Assembly (NCBI GenBank): GCA_037383845.1
Contig: JARRON010000003.1
Span: 35,089-99,088 of the forward strand
From: JARRON01 sp037383845
GTDB lineage: Bacteria > Pseudomonadota > Gammaproteobacteria > Steroidobacterales > XN24
DNA length: 64,000 nt
Direction: 5' to 3'
Part shown: positions 25,631 to 33,829 of the stretch, piece after piece
Position numbering within the stretch: the stretch's first letter is position 1
How the letters are laid out: every line of letters begins with the position of its first letter
Program-made: the position numbers and the translations under genes
Notes under the pieces: generated by a model
The model's database searches: none
Told to the model about the DNA's origin: nothing
What the model saw: the letters and a program-made list of their open reading frames with translations, nothing else

Positions 25631-26425
25631 ATGTCAGTCCGCCAGGCCATCGGCCGCAGGGTCGCCAGGTTCCTGTCCGAGCCCCGGGAGGGAGCAGTCC
25701 GGATCCCCACCAGCAGCCGGGAGAAGCTGGCCGCCACGCTGCAGAAAGGCGATGTGCTGCTGGTGGAGGGCACCAGCCTGTTCGCTGCCGCCATCAAGTA
25801 CCTGACGCAGTCCACCTGGTCCCATAGCGCGCTGTACGTCGGCGACGCCCTGGGTGGCGAGGACCCCCACATGTTCGTGGAAGCGGACATCAACGAGGGG
25901 GTCCGCATGGTGCCACTGTCCCAGTTCTGGGACCTGCACAGCCGCATCTGCCGTCCCGTGGGGCTCTCCGGGGACGAGCGGGACCGGGTCATCGCCTACG
26001 CCGCAGAGCGCATCGGCCACCAGTACGACATGAAGAATATCCTGGACCTGGCCCGGTACCTGTTTCCCACGCCGCCCGTGCCCAGGCGGTGGCGGCGCCA
26101 GCTGCTGGCCATCGGCAGCGGTGATCCGACCCGGGCCATCTGCTCCAGCCTGATCGCACAGGCCTTCCAGCACATCAACTATCCCATCCTGCCGGAGCTG
26201 TACCTGGAGGGAGCGCCGGAGGACGAGAAGGCTTCCGCCGAATACCGGGAATGGCTGCACATCCGCCATCACAGCCTGTACGCCCCGCGGGATTTCGACG
26301 TCTCGCCCTATTTCGAGATCGTCAAGCCCGTCCTGAAGCAGGGCTTCAGCCACCAGTCCCTGGACTGGGCGGACACCCAGCGGCTGAAGACCCTGGAGCT
26401 CGAGGGCCCTCACCTGCCCGCCTGA
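25631..26425 (+). CDS. YiiX/YebB-like NlpC/P60-superfamily cysteine hydrolase
   Basis: A 264-residue cytoplasmic-looking protein of the permuted papain-fold group. LQKGDVLLVEGTSLFAAAIKYLTQSTWSHSALYVG provides the catalytic His (WSHSALYVG). DPTRAICSSLIAQAFQHINYPILP provides the catalytic Cys (AICSS), so the His-before-Cys order is permuted, as in YiiX. VEADINEGVRMVPLSQF and HQYDMKNILDLARY complete the domain. Family members may be amidases or acyltransferases; none of this subset has a firm role. No signal peptide is seen. Confidence 0.82.
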   Translation: MSVRQAIGRRVARFLSEPREGAVRIPTSSREKLAATLQKGDVLLVEGTSLFAAAIKYLTQSTWSHSALYVGDALGGEDPHMFVEADINEGVRMVPLSQFWDLHSRICRPVGLSGDERDRVIAYAAERIGHQYDMKNILDLARYLFPTPPVPRRWRRQLLAIGSGDPTRAICSSLIAQAFQHINYPILPELYLEGAPEDEKASAEYREWLHIRHHSLYAPRDFDVSPYFEIVKPVLKQGFSHQSLDWADTQRLKTLELEGPHLPA

Positions 26426-26546
26426 ACGGCCCAGGGCCGACATCCGAAAGCCACCGGCGACCGAAATTCAGTGCCGTGTGCAGAGTTCGCGGCGGAACCC
26501 CGGGGTCCCCGGGGACTCGAACACGCCGCATCCGCCAAAACCTCAA

Positions 26547-26567
26547 AAACGGTAATCTTGACCGTTT
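26547..26567 (+). promoter_or_regulatory. 7-7-7 inverted repeat overlapping a -35 element before the RND operon
   Basis: AAACGGT (26547-26553) and ACCGTTT (26561-26567) form a perfect inverted repeat around a 7-base spacer. A consensus-like -35, TTGACC (26558-26563), overlaps its right half. The efflux adaptor ATG is 51 bases downstream. I could not find a convincing -10 at 16-18 bases. Size and position suit a dimeric repressor such as a TetR- or MarR-type protein, but no regulator gene lies nearby. Confidence 0.5.
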
Positions 26568-26617
26568 CCCCAGGCCCCGGCGGATCCTGTCCGAGGCGTA
26601 CCCCGGCGACCCGAACC

Positions 26618-27874
26618 ATGAAATCGAAGTTACTCAAGATTGCTCTGCCCCTTGGCGTGTTGGCCGCAGCCGTCGTCGGCGGGCGGATGATCATTGCGAG
26701 CAAGCCCGAGGCCCGGCAGTTCAAGCCTCCGGTGGTGCCGGTGGCCGTGGAAGCCACCCGCGTGGCGCCCGTGGACTACACGGTCCGGGTGCGGACCGAG
26801 GGCACGGTGGCGCCCCGCACCGAGAGCACGCTGATCCCCCAGGTCTCCGGCAAGGTCATCTCCATTTCCCCGGCATTCCGTGAGGGCGGCTTCTTCGAGG
26901 AGGGGGACGTCCTGGTCACCCTGGATCCCCGGGACTACCAGCTGGCGCTGGCCAGCGCCGAGGCCCAGGTCGCCCAGGCCGAGTCGGTCCTGGAACAGGA
27001 GCTCGCCCAGGCCGAGGTCGTGAAAAACGACTGGAAGATGCTGGGCAAGCAAGCGCCTGAGCTGGGCCTGCGCAAGCCCCAGATCGCCGCAGCCCGGGCC
27101 TCCGTTCTGTCCGCCAAGGCCCAGCTGGAGCGGGCCCGCACGGACCTGGAGCGCACCCGGATCCGCGCACCTTACGAGGGCCAGGTCCTGGAGCAGAACG
27201 TGGACGTGGGCCAGTTCGTCTCCCAGGGCACGGTACTCGGAAGGGTGTACGCCACGGATTACATCGAGATCCGGCTGCCCCTGTCCGGCCGGCAGCTCCA
27301 GTTCGTGGACCTGCCGGAACGCTACCGGGACGACCCGGACAGCGAGCGGCAGCCCGGCCCGCCGGTGACCCTGACCGCCGAGCTCGGATCCGAGCGCTGG
27401 AGCTGGGAAGGCCGGATCGTGCGACCGGAGGGCGCCATCGACACCCGGAGCCGCCAGCTCTACGTCATCGCCCAGGTGGACGACCCTTACGATCGTCGGG
27501 AAGACGGTCGCCCGCCGCTGCGCATCGGCCAGTTCGTCGAGGCCGAGATCAGGGGCCGGGTGCTTGAGAATGTCTTCATCGTGCCGCGGGGCGCCCTGCG
27601 CGAGGGCAACGAGCTTCTCGTGGTCGACGACGAAAGCCGCCTCCAGCGACGGCCCGTGACGGTGGCCTGGACGGACGTGGACGACGCCATCATCACCGGC
27701 GGACTGGCCGCCGGCGACGTGGTCAACATCACGCCCCTGGCCGTCGCCTCCGGCGGCACCCTGGTGGCCGCCACGGTGGACGGCGTACCGAGCCAGTCCG
27801 CGGGCGGGGACGGTCCCCGCCGCCGGGCCGCGGCCGGCGAATCCGGCGCCGGCGCGGGAGGAGGCAGCCCGTGA
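26618..27874 (+). CDS. RND efflux periplasmic adaptor (membrane fusion protein)
   Basis: A 418-residue adaptor linking the RND pump to an outer-membrane channel. ATG 26618 is chosen because KSKLLKIALPLGVLAAAVVGG gives an N-terminal anchor directly. The lipoyl half-motifs are TEGTVAPRTESTLIPQVSGKV and IRAPYEGQVLEQNVDVGQFVSQGT. Between them is a coiled-coil hairpin rich in Ala, Glu and Gln (AQVAQAESVLEQELAQAEVV, AKAQLERARTDLER). Barrel and membrane-proximal domains follow (FVEAEIRGRVLENVFIVPRGAL). The C-terminal 30 residues are a low-complexity Gly/Ala/Arg tail. It overlaps the pump start by four bases. Confidence 0.92.
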   Translation: MKSKLLKIALPLGVLAAAVVGGRMIIASKPEARQFKPPVVPVAVEATRVAPVDYTVRVRTEGTVAPRTESTLIPQVSGKVISISPAFREGGFFEEGDVLVTLDPRDYQLALASAEAQVAQAESVLEQELAQAEVVKNDWKMLGKQAPELGLRKPQIAAARASVLSAKAQLERARTDLERTRIRAPYEGQVLEQNVDVGQFVSQGTVLGRVYATDYIEIRLPLSGRQLQFVDLPERYRDDPDSERQPGPPVTLTAELGSERWSWEGRIVRPEGAIDTRSRQLYVIAQVDDPYDRREDGRPPLRIGQFVEAEIRGRVLENVFIVPRGALREGNELLVVDDESRLQRRPVTVAWTDVDDAIITGGLAAGDVVNITPLAVASGGTLVAATVDGVPSQSAGGDGPRRRAAAGESGAGAGGGSP

Positions 27875-30800
27875 AGGGCATGATCGCCTGGTTCGCGAAG
27901 AACGACGTCGCCGCGAACCTGCTGATGTTCACCATCCTGGGCCTGGGCATCTGGGCCCTCACGTCCCGTATTCCCCTGGAGACCTTCCCAGCCTTCGAAC
28001 TGGACCTGGTTCAGGTCCGGGTGCCGTTCCCGGGCGCCACCCCGGTGGAGGTGGAAGAAGGCATCACCATCAAGATCGAGGAGGCCGTCCAGGATCTCGC
28101 GGGCATCAAGAAGCTCACCTCCGTGGCCCGGGAGGGACTGGGCTCGGTCACCATCGAGGTGGAGTCGGGCTACGACCCCCGCGAACTGATGAACGACGTC
28201 AAGGCCCGGGTGGACGCCATCAACACCTTCCCGGTGGACAGCGAGCGCCCCACGGTCTACGTCCCGGAGATCCGCCGGGACGTCATCGACGTCGTGGTAG
28301 CCGGCGAACTGCCCGAGGGAGAACTCCGGCTGGTGGCGGAGCGTGTCCGAGACGAGATCGCCGATCTCCCCGAGGTCACGCAGGTCGAGCTTGACGGCGT
28401 CAGGCCCTACGAGATCTCCATCGAGGTGCCCGAAGAGACGCTGCGCGCCTATGGCCTGACCCTGGCGGAGGTGGCCGAAGCCGTGCGGCGCACCTCGCTG
28501 GACCTGGCCGCCGGAGCCGTCCGGACCGCGGGGGGCGAAGTGCTGATCCGCACCGAGGGCCAGGCCCGGGCCGGCCGGGAATTCGAAGAAATCGTCGTGC
28601 GCAGCGACAACGGCGCCCGGCTGACCATCAGCGACATCGGCGTGGTCCGGGACGGATTCAACGAGGATCCCGTGAAGGCCCGCTTCAACGGCCAGCCCGT
28701 CGCTTTCGTCGAGGTCTACCGGGTCGACGACCAGAGCGCCATCGAGGTGGCCAACGCGGTCAAGGAATACCTGGCCGACCCGCCCGGCTGGCTGCCCCCC
28801 GGCGTCACCGTCGACTACTGGGACGACGACTCCCGGGTGGTGAAGGCGCGCCTGTCCACCCTGGTGAAAAGCGCTTTGCAGGGCAGCATCCTGATCCTGG
28901 TGCTGCTGACGCTGTTCCTGCGACCGTCTGTGGCCATGTGGGTGCTGGTGGGGATGCCGGTAGCGTTCATGGGCGGCATCGCGATGATGCCGGAGCTGGG
29001 CGTCACGGTGAACCTGGTCAGCCTGTTCGCTTTCATCCTGGTGCTGGGCATCGTGGTGGACGACGCCATCGTCACCGGCGAGAACATCTTCACCCGCCTG
29101 GAAACCGGCGAGCCGCCGCTGGAGGCGGCCATCAAGGGCACCCAGGAAATCGCCGTGCCGGTGACCTTCGGGGTGCTGACCACCATCGTGGCCTTCGTCC
29201 CGCTTCTGATGATCGAGGGTGTCCGCGGCCAGATCTTCGCCCAGATTCCCATGATCGTGATCCCGGTGCTGCTGTTCTCTCTGGTGGAGTCCAAGCTCAT
29301 CCTGCCGGCCCACCTGAAACACTCCCGGGTCCGGGGGCAGCCCACCGACGGCTTCGTCACCCGACTGCAGCGCAGGGTCTCGCTGGGCCTGGAGAAGGGT
29401 ACCCAGGGCCTCTACGCGCCGGTCCTGAAGGCCGCGATGCGCCAGCGTTACCTGACGCTGTCGATCTTCCTGGCGATCGCCATCCTGCTGTTCAGCCTGG
29501 CCATCGGCGGACACCTGCGCTTCATCTTCTTCCCCCGCATCCAGGCAGAGACGGCCACCGCCAGCCTGCAGATGCCGCCGGGCACGCCCTTCGAGGTCAC
29601 CGACACCGCCATCGTGAAGATCGCGGAAGCCGCGGAGGCGCTCCGGGAGAAATACGTCGACCCGGAGACCGGTGAGAGCGTGGTGCAGCATATTCTCGCC
29701 AGCACCGGCCAGCCCAACACGCCGAATGTCGGGCGGGTGCGGTTCGAGATCATGCCGCCGGAGGAGCGGACCATCGACGTCACCAGCTCGGACCTGGTGC
29801 GGGAGTGGCGTGAGTCCATCGGCGCCATCCCCGGGGCGGACGAGATCAGCTTCCGCGCGGAGATAGGCCGCGGCGGCTCACCCATCGACGTGCAGCTCAC
29901 CGGACCGGCTTTTCCGCCCCTTCGCGAGATGGCCGACGAGGTCAGGACGCGACTGGCGACCTATCCGGGGGTCTTCGACATCACCGACAGCTTCGAGGGA
30001 GGCAAACAGGAGATCAAGCTCAACATCCGCCCCCAGGCGGAACTGCTCGGCATTACCCTCGAAGACCTGGCCCGCCAGGTGCGGCATGCCTTCTACGGCT
30101 TCGAGGTACAGCGCATCCAGCGGGGCCGGGAGGAAGTCCGCGTCTTCGTCCGCTATCCGGAATCGGAGCGGCGCTCCCTGGAAAGCCTGGACACCATGCT
30201 CATCCGCACGCCGTCCGGCGTGGAGGTGCCGTTCTCGGAGGTGGCCGAGGCGGAGTTCGGCCGGGGTTTCGACGAGATCCGGCGCGTGGACAGGAACCGC
30301 ACCATCAATGTGACAGCCGATGTCAACAAGGAGACCGCCGACATCGAGGCCATCAAGCGGGACATCACGGACTATCTGAGCGAAGCCGTGTCCGCATACC
30401 CGGGCGTCAGCTACAGCCTCGAGGGAGAGGCCCGGGAGCAGCGGGAGTCCTTCGGCAGCCTCCGGGTAGGAATCCTGTTCGTTCTGTTCATGATCTACGG
30501 GCTGCTTGCCATCCCCTTCCGGTCCTACCTCCAGCCCCTGATCGTCATGAGCGTCATCCCCTTCGGCGTGGCCGGCGCCATGCTGGGTCACATCATCATG
30601 GGCCTGAGCCTTACCATCATGAGCCTGATGGGCATGCTGGCCCTGGGCGGCGTGGTCGTGAACGACAGCCTGGTGCTGGTGGACTACGTGAACCGCCGTC
30701 GCCGGGAGGGCATGGGCCTCCACGAGGCGGTGGCGAAGGCGGGCGTGGCCCGACTCCGGCCGGTGCTCCTGACGTCACTGACCACCTTCGCCGGCCTGAC

Positions 30801-31011
30801 GCCGCTTATCTTCGAAAAGTCCACCCAGGCCCAGTTCCTGATCCCCATGGCCGTGTCCCTGGGATTCGGCATCCTGTTCGCCACGGCCATTACGCTGCTG
30901 CTGATCCCCATCAACTACCTGATCCTGGAGGACCTGAGGGGGTTCTTCGGGCGCGGCAGGAGCACGCCCGAGGTCAGACTTCGGGAAGCGGGGGAATCCG
31001 GACGGGCCTGA
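27871..31011 (+). CDS. RND efflux pump, inner-membrane permease
   Basis: A 1046-residue proton-driven exporter of the AcrB/MexB superfamily. It has the 12-helix, two-large-loop layout. The N-terminus is IAWFAKNDVAANLLMFTILGLGIW. The first porter domain contains FPGATPVEVEEGITIKIEEAVQ. Helix 4 carries the proton-relay Asp pair in ILVLGIVVDDAIVTGENIFTRLE. A second half begins FLAIAILLFSLAIGG and repeats the fold, with MGMLALGGVVVNDSLVLVDYVNRRR. The EEGITIKIEEAVQ and VVNDSLVLVDYVN variants place it among the less-studied RND branch rather than the classical HAE1 drug pumps. No outer-membrane factor gene is adjacent. Start is GTG 27871 within GTGA. Confidence 0.93.
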   Translation: MKGMIAWFAKNDVAANLLMFTILGLGIWALTSRIPLETFPAFELDLVQVRVPFPGATPVEVEEGITIKIEEAVQDLAGIKKLTSVAREGLGSVTIEVESGYDPRELMNDVKARVDAINTFPVDSERPTVYVPEIRRDVIDVVVAGELPEGELRLVAERVRDEIADLPEVTQVELDGVRPYEISIEVPEETLRAYGLTLAEVAEAVRRTSLDLAAGAVRTAGGEVLIRTEGQARAGREFEEIVVRSDNGARLTISDIGVVRDGFNEDPVKARFNGQPVAFVEVYRVDDQSAIEVANAVKEYLADPPGWLPPGVTVDYWDDDSRVVKARLSTLVKSALQGSILILVLLTLFLRPSVAMWVLVGMPVAFMGGIAMMPELGVTVNLVSLFAFILVLGIVVDDAIVTGENIFTRLETGEPPLEAAIKGTQEIAVPVTFGVLTTIVAFVPLLMIEGVRGQIFAQIPMIVIPVLLFSLVESKLILPAHLKHSRVRGQPTDGFVTRLQRRVSLGLEKGTQGLYAPVLKAAMRQRYLTLSIFLAIAILLFSLAIGGHLRFIFFPRIQAETATASLQMPPGTPFEVTDTAIVKIAEAAEALREKYVDPETGESVVQHILASTGQPNTPNVGRVRFEIMPPEERTIDVTSSDLVREWRESIGAIPGADEISFRAEIGRGGSPIDVQLTGPAFPPLREMADEVRTRLATYPGVFDITDSFEGGKQEIKLNIRPQAELLGITLEDLARQVRHAFYGFEVQRIQRGREEVRVFVRYPESERRSLESLDTMLIRTPSGVEVPFSEVAEAEFGRGFDEIRRVDRNRTINVTADVNKETADIEAIKRDITDYLSEAVSAYPGVSYSLEGEAREQRESFGSLRVGILFVLFMIYGLLAIPFRSYLQPLIVMSVIPFGVAGAMLGHIIMGLSLTIMSLMGMLALGGVVVNDSLVLVDYVNRRRREGMGLHEAVAKAGVARLRPVLLTSLTTFAGLTPLIFEKSTQAQFLIPMAVSLGFGILFATAITLLLIPINYLILEDLRGFFGRGRSTPEVRLREAGESGRA

Positions 31012-31029
31012 CGGCAGCCCGAGTGGCTG

Positions 31030-31167
31030 TCACTGGCCGCGGGACAGGGCGCGACGGCGGCGGCGGCGGGAGCGGCGGATGAGCCGCGCCTCGTCGGGGG
31101 CCAGCGCCGTAGCAGGGCGGTTGCGGGGGCTGCGATTGTCCATGGAGGGTCTCGGTGGGGGCTTCAT
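31030..31167 (-). CDS. Possible Arg-rich micro-protein (45 aa)
   Basis: In the 356-base gap between the RND pump and the DUF3144 gene, a minus-strand frame of 45 codons runs from ATG 31167 (or ATG 31143, 37 codons) to TGA 31032-31030. It encodes a Pro-rich N-terminus (KPPPRPS), NRSPRNRPATALAPDEARLI and a basic tail with eight Arg in nine residues. There is no good ribosome site, and a GC-rich repeat alone could create such a frame. I list it as a candidate only. I see nothing else in 31012-31367 apart from CAGCC-N5-GGCTG at the pump's end. Confidence 0.25.
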   Translation of the reverse strand: MKPPPRPSMDNRSPRNRPATALAPDEARLIRRSRRRRRRALSRGQ

Positions 31168-31367
31168 GCCCCGTGGAAAGTGGCGGGGATGCTAGCAGTC
31201 CCGCCGCGCCGGAAAGATGACCCAGGTCATCTCTACAGGGTATTGTTCCTGCTGGTTTTTATGGTTTGCGACGGGGGTCACGGTTCCGCCGCCTGAAGCC
31301 ACCGCCGAGGGTCTAGTAAGATGCCGGCCTTTTCCAGCGGCCACTGCCGGACAGAGGAGCGTGACAC

Positions 31368-31661
31368 GTGAGCGAAGAAGACAGGGATCGCGAATTTCGC
31401 CAGATGGTCGACGGGTTCATCGACCAGGCCAACCGCTACATCGAGACGAATCCCAAAGAGAACGTGGGCATGGCCCTTCTTTATGCCGCATCCCGGTTCA
31501 ACGCTTTCGTGGTCGCCTCCCATGCGCCCAGCGCCGACAAGTATGACGGGGACCGCAAGAAGGCCGTCGAGTTCTTTTCCTCGGAGTACCTGCGTATGCT
31601 CGACGAGAACCTGGACGACTACAGGCAGATCTACGAAACAGACGGCGAAACCTCCCGGTAA
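31368..31661 (+). CDS. DUF3144-family protein
   Basis: A 97-residue acidic soluble protein starting at GTG 31368, with GAGGAG eight bases upstream. The sequence REFRQMVDGFIDQANRYIETN, then NVGMALLYAASRFNAFVVAS and AVEFFSSEYLRMLDENLDDY, is the DUF3144 signature. The domain is helical and of unknown function, found mostly in gammaproteobacteria. It precedes wrbA by 53 bases in the same direction. Confidence 0.85.
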   Translation: MSEEDRDREFRQMVDGFIDQANRYIETNPKENVGMALLYAASRFNAFVVASHAPSADKYDGDRKKAVEFFSSEYLRMLDENLDDYRQIYETDGETSR

Positions 31662-31714
31662 GGGTACCCGGCGGCAACACCGGGGCCTGCCCCGGGAGCA
31701 ACAGGAGCAACCAG

Positions 31715-32320
31715 ATGACCAGCGTACTTGTTCTCTACTACAGCACCTGGGGCCACGTGGAGACCATGGCCCGGGCCATCGCCGAGGGCGCCGGTTCAGT
31801 GGATGGCGTGGAAGTCACGGTCAAACGCGTCCCGGAGACCATGCCCGAGGACGTGGCCAAAAGCATCAACGCGAAGCTCGAACAGGAGGCACCGGTTGCC
31901 ACTGTGGAAGAGCTGGGCGACTACGACGCCATCATCTTCGGCACGCCCACACGCTTCGGCAACATGTGCGGCCAGATGCGCAATTTCCTCGACCAGACGG
32001 GCAAGCTCTGGGCCAACGGCAGTCTCATCGGCAAGGTGGGCAGCGTGTTTGCCTCTACCGGCACCCAGCATGGCGGCCAGGAAACCACCATCACGTCTTT
32101 CCATACCACCCTGCTGCACCACGGCATGGTCATCGTCGGTGTGCCCTATTCCTGTGAGGGCCTGACCCGGATGGACGAGATCACCGGTGGCACGCCTTAT
32201 GGCGCCACGACCCTTGCAGACTCCGACGGCAGCCGCCAGCCCTCGCAGAACGAGCTCGACATCGCCCGCTTCCAGGGGGAGCGCGTCGCGACCATCGCCA
32301 GGAAGCTGGGCGCCTCCTGA
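31715..32320 (+). CDS. wrbA: NAD(P)H:quinone oxidoreductase, WrbA type
   Basis: WrbA is a tetrameric FMN flavoprotein that reduces quinones by two electrons, limiting redox cycling. The 201-residue protein has the flavodoxin-like phosphate loop YYSTWGHVETMARAIAEGA, the isoalloxazine-side PTRFGNMCGQMRNFLDQTG, FASTGTQHGGQETTITSFHTTLLHHGMVIVGVPY in parts, and the WrbA-specific GGTPYGATTLADSDGSRQPS. Family length is about 200. It ends at a hairpin shared with the convergent DUF1244 gene. Confidence 0.95.
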   Translation: MTSVLVLYYSTWGHVETMARAIAEGAGSVDGVEVTVKRVPETMPEDVAKSINAKLEQEAPVATVEELGDYDAIIFGTPTRFGNMCGQMRNFLDQTGKLWANGSLIGKVGSVFASTGTQHGGQETTITSFHTTLLHHGMVIVGVPYSCEGLTRMDEITGGTPYGATTLADSDGSRQPSQNELDIARFQGERVATIARKLGAS

Positions 32321-32349
32321 ACCCGGGGGGACGGCCTTCCCCGGGGTTC
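32319..32349. terminator. Hairpin between convergent wrbA and DUF1244 genes
   Basis: GAACCCGGGG (from 32319) pairs with CCCCGGGGTTC (32339-32349) with a one-base bulge, around a loop of about ten bases. It spans both stop codons and could end transcription from both sides. Neither strand shows a proper U-tract directly after the stem. Confidence 0.42.
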
Positions 32350-32668
32350 ACGTCGTGGCCTTTTTCTCCGCCTCGGCGAAGGCGGCCAGCTGTTCCTCGG
32401 TGGGCTTTTCCTGGTAGCGGGCCTTGTAGTCGCCGTAGGGCATGCCGTAGACGATCTCCCGGGCCTGGTCGTAGTCGAGTTCGATCCCCTGGTCCCGGGC
32501 GGCGGCCAGGTACCACTTGGACATGCAGTTGCGGCAGAAGTAGGCCAGGTTCATCAGGTCGATGTTCTGCACCTCCGGGTAGCGCTGCAGGTGCTCGATC
32601 AGCTTCCGGTAGACGTGTGACTCGATTTCGGTGCGGGCAGCCGGGTCGATGTCGGGCAGCTTCGGCAT
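32348..32668 (-). CDS. DUF1244-family protein
   Basis: A 106-residue soluble protein starting at ATG 32668. It carries RTEIESHVYRKLIEHLQRYPEVQNIDLMNLAYFCRNCMSKWYL read in pieces, with Cys45 and Cys48 in FCRNCMSKWY as a conserved possible metal site. DYDQAREIVYGMPYGDYKARYQEK follows. This is the DUF1244 family, common in proteobacteria, with known structures but no assigned activity. It converges on wrbA and stands alone. Confidence 0.87.
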   Translation of the reverse strand: MPKLPDIDPAARTEIESHVYRKLIEHLQRYPEVQNIDLMNLAYFCRNCMSKWYLAAARDQGIELDYDQAREIVYGMPYGDYKARYQEKPTEEQLAAFAEAEKKATT

Positions 32669-32775
32669 GGTCTGGGAACTCCGGTGTTTGGACAAACCCC
32701 AAGTGTAAGGAAGAATCGGGACGACCACAGGGGCTATCCTAGGACCGGCTTCAACAGCGCCCGCGGGAGACCGGC

Positions 32776-33822
32776 ATGCTGAAAAAGTTAGTCTGGCTCG
32801 TCATCGCCGGCGTCATGGGCTGCGCCGCCGGCACTGTTCACGCGCGCACGCTCGTCGATTCCGCCGGACGCTCCGTGGAAGTCCCGGAGAAGGTAGAGAG
32901 GGTGTTCGCCGCCGGGCCGCCCGCGTCCATACTCGTGTACGCCCTCAAGCCCGAGGCTCTGCTGGGATGGCCACGGGCGCTGCGGCCTGCGGAGCGCCCG
33001 TATATCGCCAAGGACTACAGGGACCTGCCGGAGACCGGCCGCCTGACCGGACGGGGAGGCGACGCCAGCCTGGAGCGCGTGCTGGAACTCAGGCCCGACC
33101 TGATCATCGACTTCGGCTCGGTCAGGGATACCTACATCTCGCTTGCCGATCGCGTCCAGGCCCAGACGGGGATCCCCTACCTGCTTATCGACGGAAGATT
33201 CGAGGCCACCCCGGCGGCGCTGCGCCTGGCGGGAGAGGCCATGGGCGTCCCCGGGCAGGGGGAACGGCTGGCGCGTTACACGGAAGAGACGTTCAGGCAG
33301 CTGGACGCCATCATCGCCCGTGTGCCTGAAGAACAGCGCCCGCGGGTGTATCTGGCCCGCGGCCCGGACGGTCTCGAGACCGGACTGCGCGGCTCCATCA
33401 ACACGGAGATCATCGAACGGGCCGGCGGACGCAACGTCGCCTACACCGAGGACGGCCGCCGGGGCCTGGTGCGGGCCTCCATGGAGCAGGTGATCGTGGC
33501 CAATCCGGACACGATCATCACCTGGGACCCCGCCTTCTACGAGAACGTGTGGGGAAATCCCTACTGGTCCGGGATCGAGGCGGTGAAGCAGGGCCGGGTA
33601 TTCCTGTCTCCCACCGGCCCGTTCGGGTGGATCGACCGGCCGCCCTCGGTCAACCGGCTCATGGGGCTGCGCTGGCTGGGCGGCCTGTTCTACCCGGAGC
33701 GATGGCCCACCGCCCTGGACCAGGACATCCGGGAGTTCTACCGGCTGTTCTACCACGTGGACGTAGAGGGAGAGGACCTGGAGCGCCTGCTGAAGTGGAG
33801 CCGGGGCGAAGTCCCGTGGTGA
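32776..33822 (+). CDS. Periplasmic substrate-binding protein of a FecCD-type ABC importer
   Basis: A 348-residue binding protein with a Sec signal ending near TVHA. The mature protein opens RTLVDSAGRSVEVPEKVERVFAAGPPASILVYAL, the usual start of the class III (helical backbone) family for iron complexes, heme, B12 and some oxyanions. LERVLELRPDLIIDFG, GSINTEIIERAGGRNVA and MEQVIVANPDTIITWDP are family landmarks. FLSPTGPFGWIDRPPSVNRLMGLRWL resembles MolA/metal-chelate binders more than classical siderophore proteins. Substrate not determinable. It begins a three-gene operon. Confidence 0.85.
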   Translation: MLKKLVWLVIAGVMGCAAGTVHARTLVDSAGRSVEVPEKVERVFAAGPPASILVYALKPEALLGWPRALRPAERPYIAKDYRDLPETGRLTGRGGDASLERVLELRPDLIIDFGSVRDTYISLADRVQAQTGIPYLLIDGRFEATPAALRLAGEAMGVPGQGERLARYTEETFRQLDAIIARVPEEQRPRVYLARGPDGLETGLRGSINTEIIERAGGRNVAYTEDGRRGLVRASMEQVIVANPDTIITWDPAFYENVWGNPYWSGIEAVKQGRVFLSPTGPFGWIDRPPSVNRLMGLRWLGGLFYPERWPTALDQDIREFYRLFYHVDVEGEDLERLLKWSRGEVPW

Positions 33823-33829
33823 GCCGCCG

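Noticed and set aside
27487..29691. A 734-codon minus-strand frame opposite the RND operon
   Set aside because: His/Asp/Gln-rich antisense translation of the pump and adaptor genes, with no ribosome site or motif.
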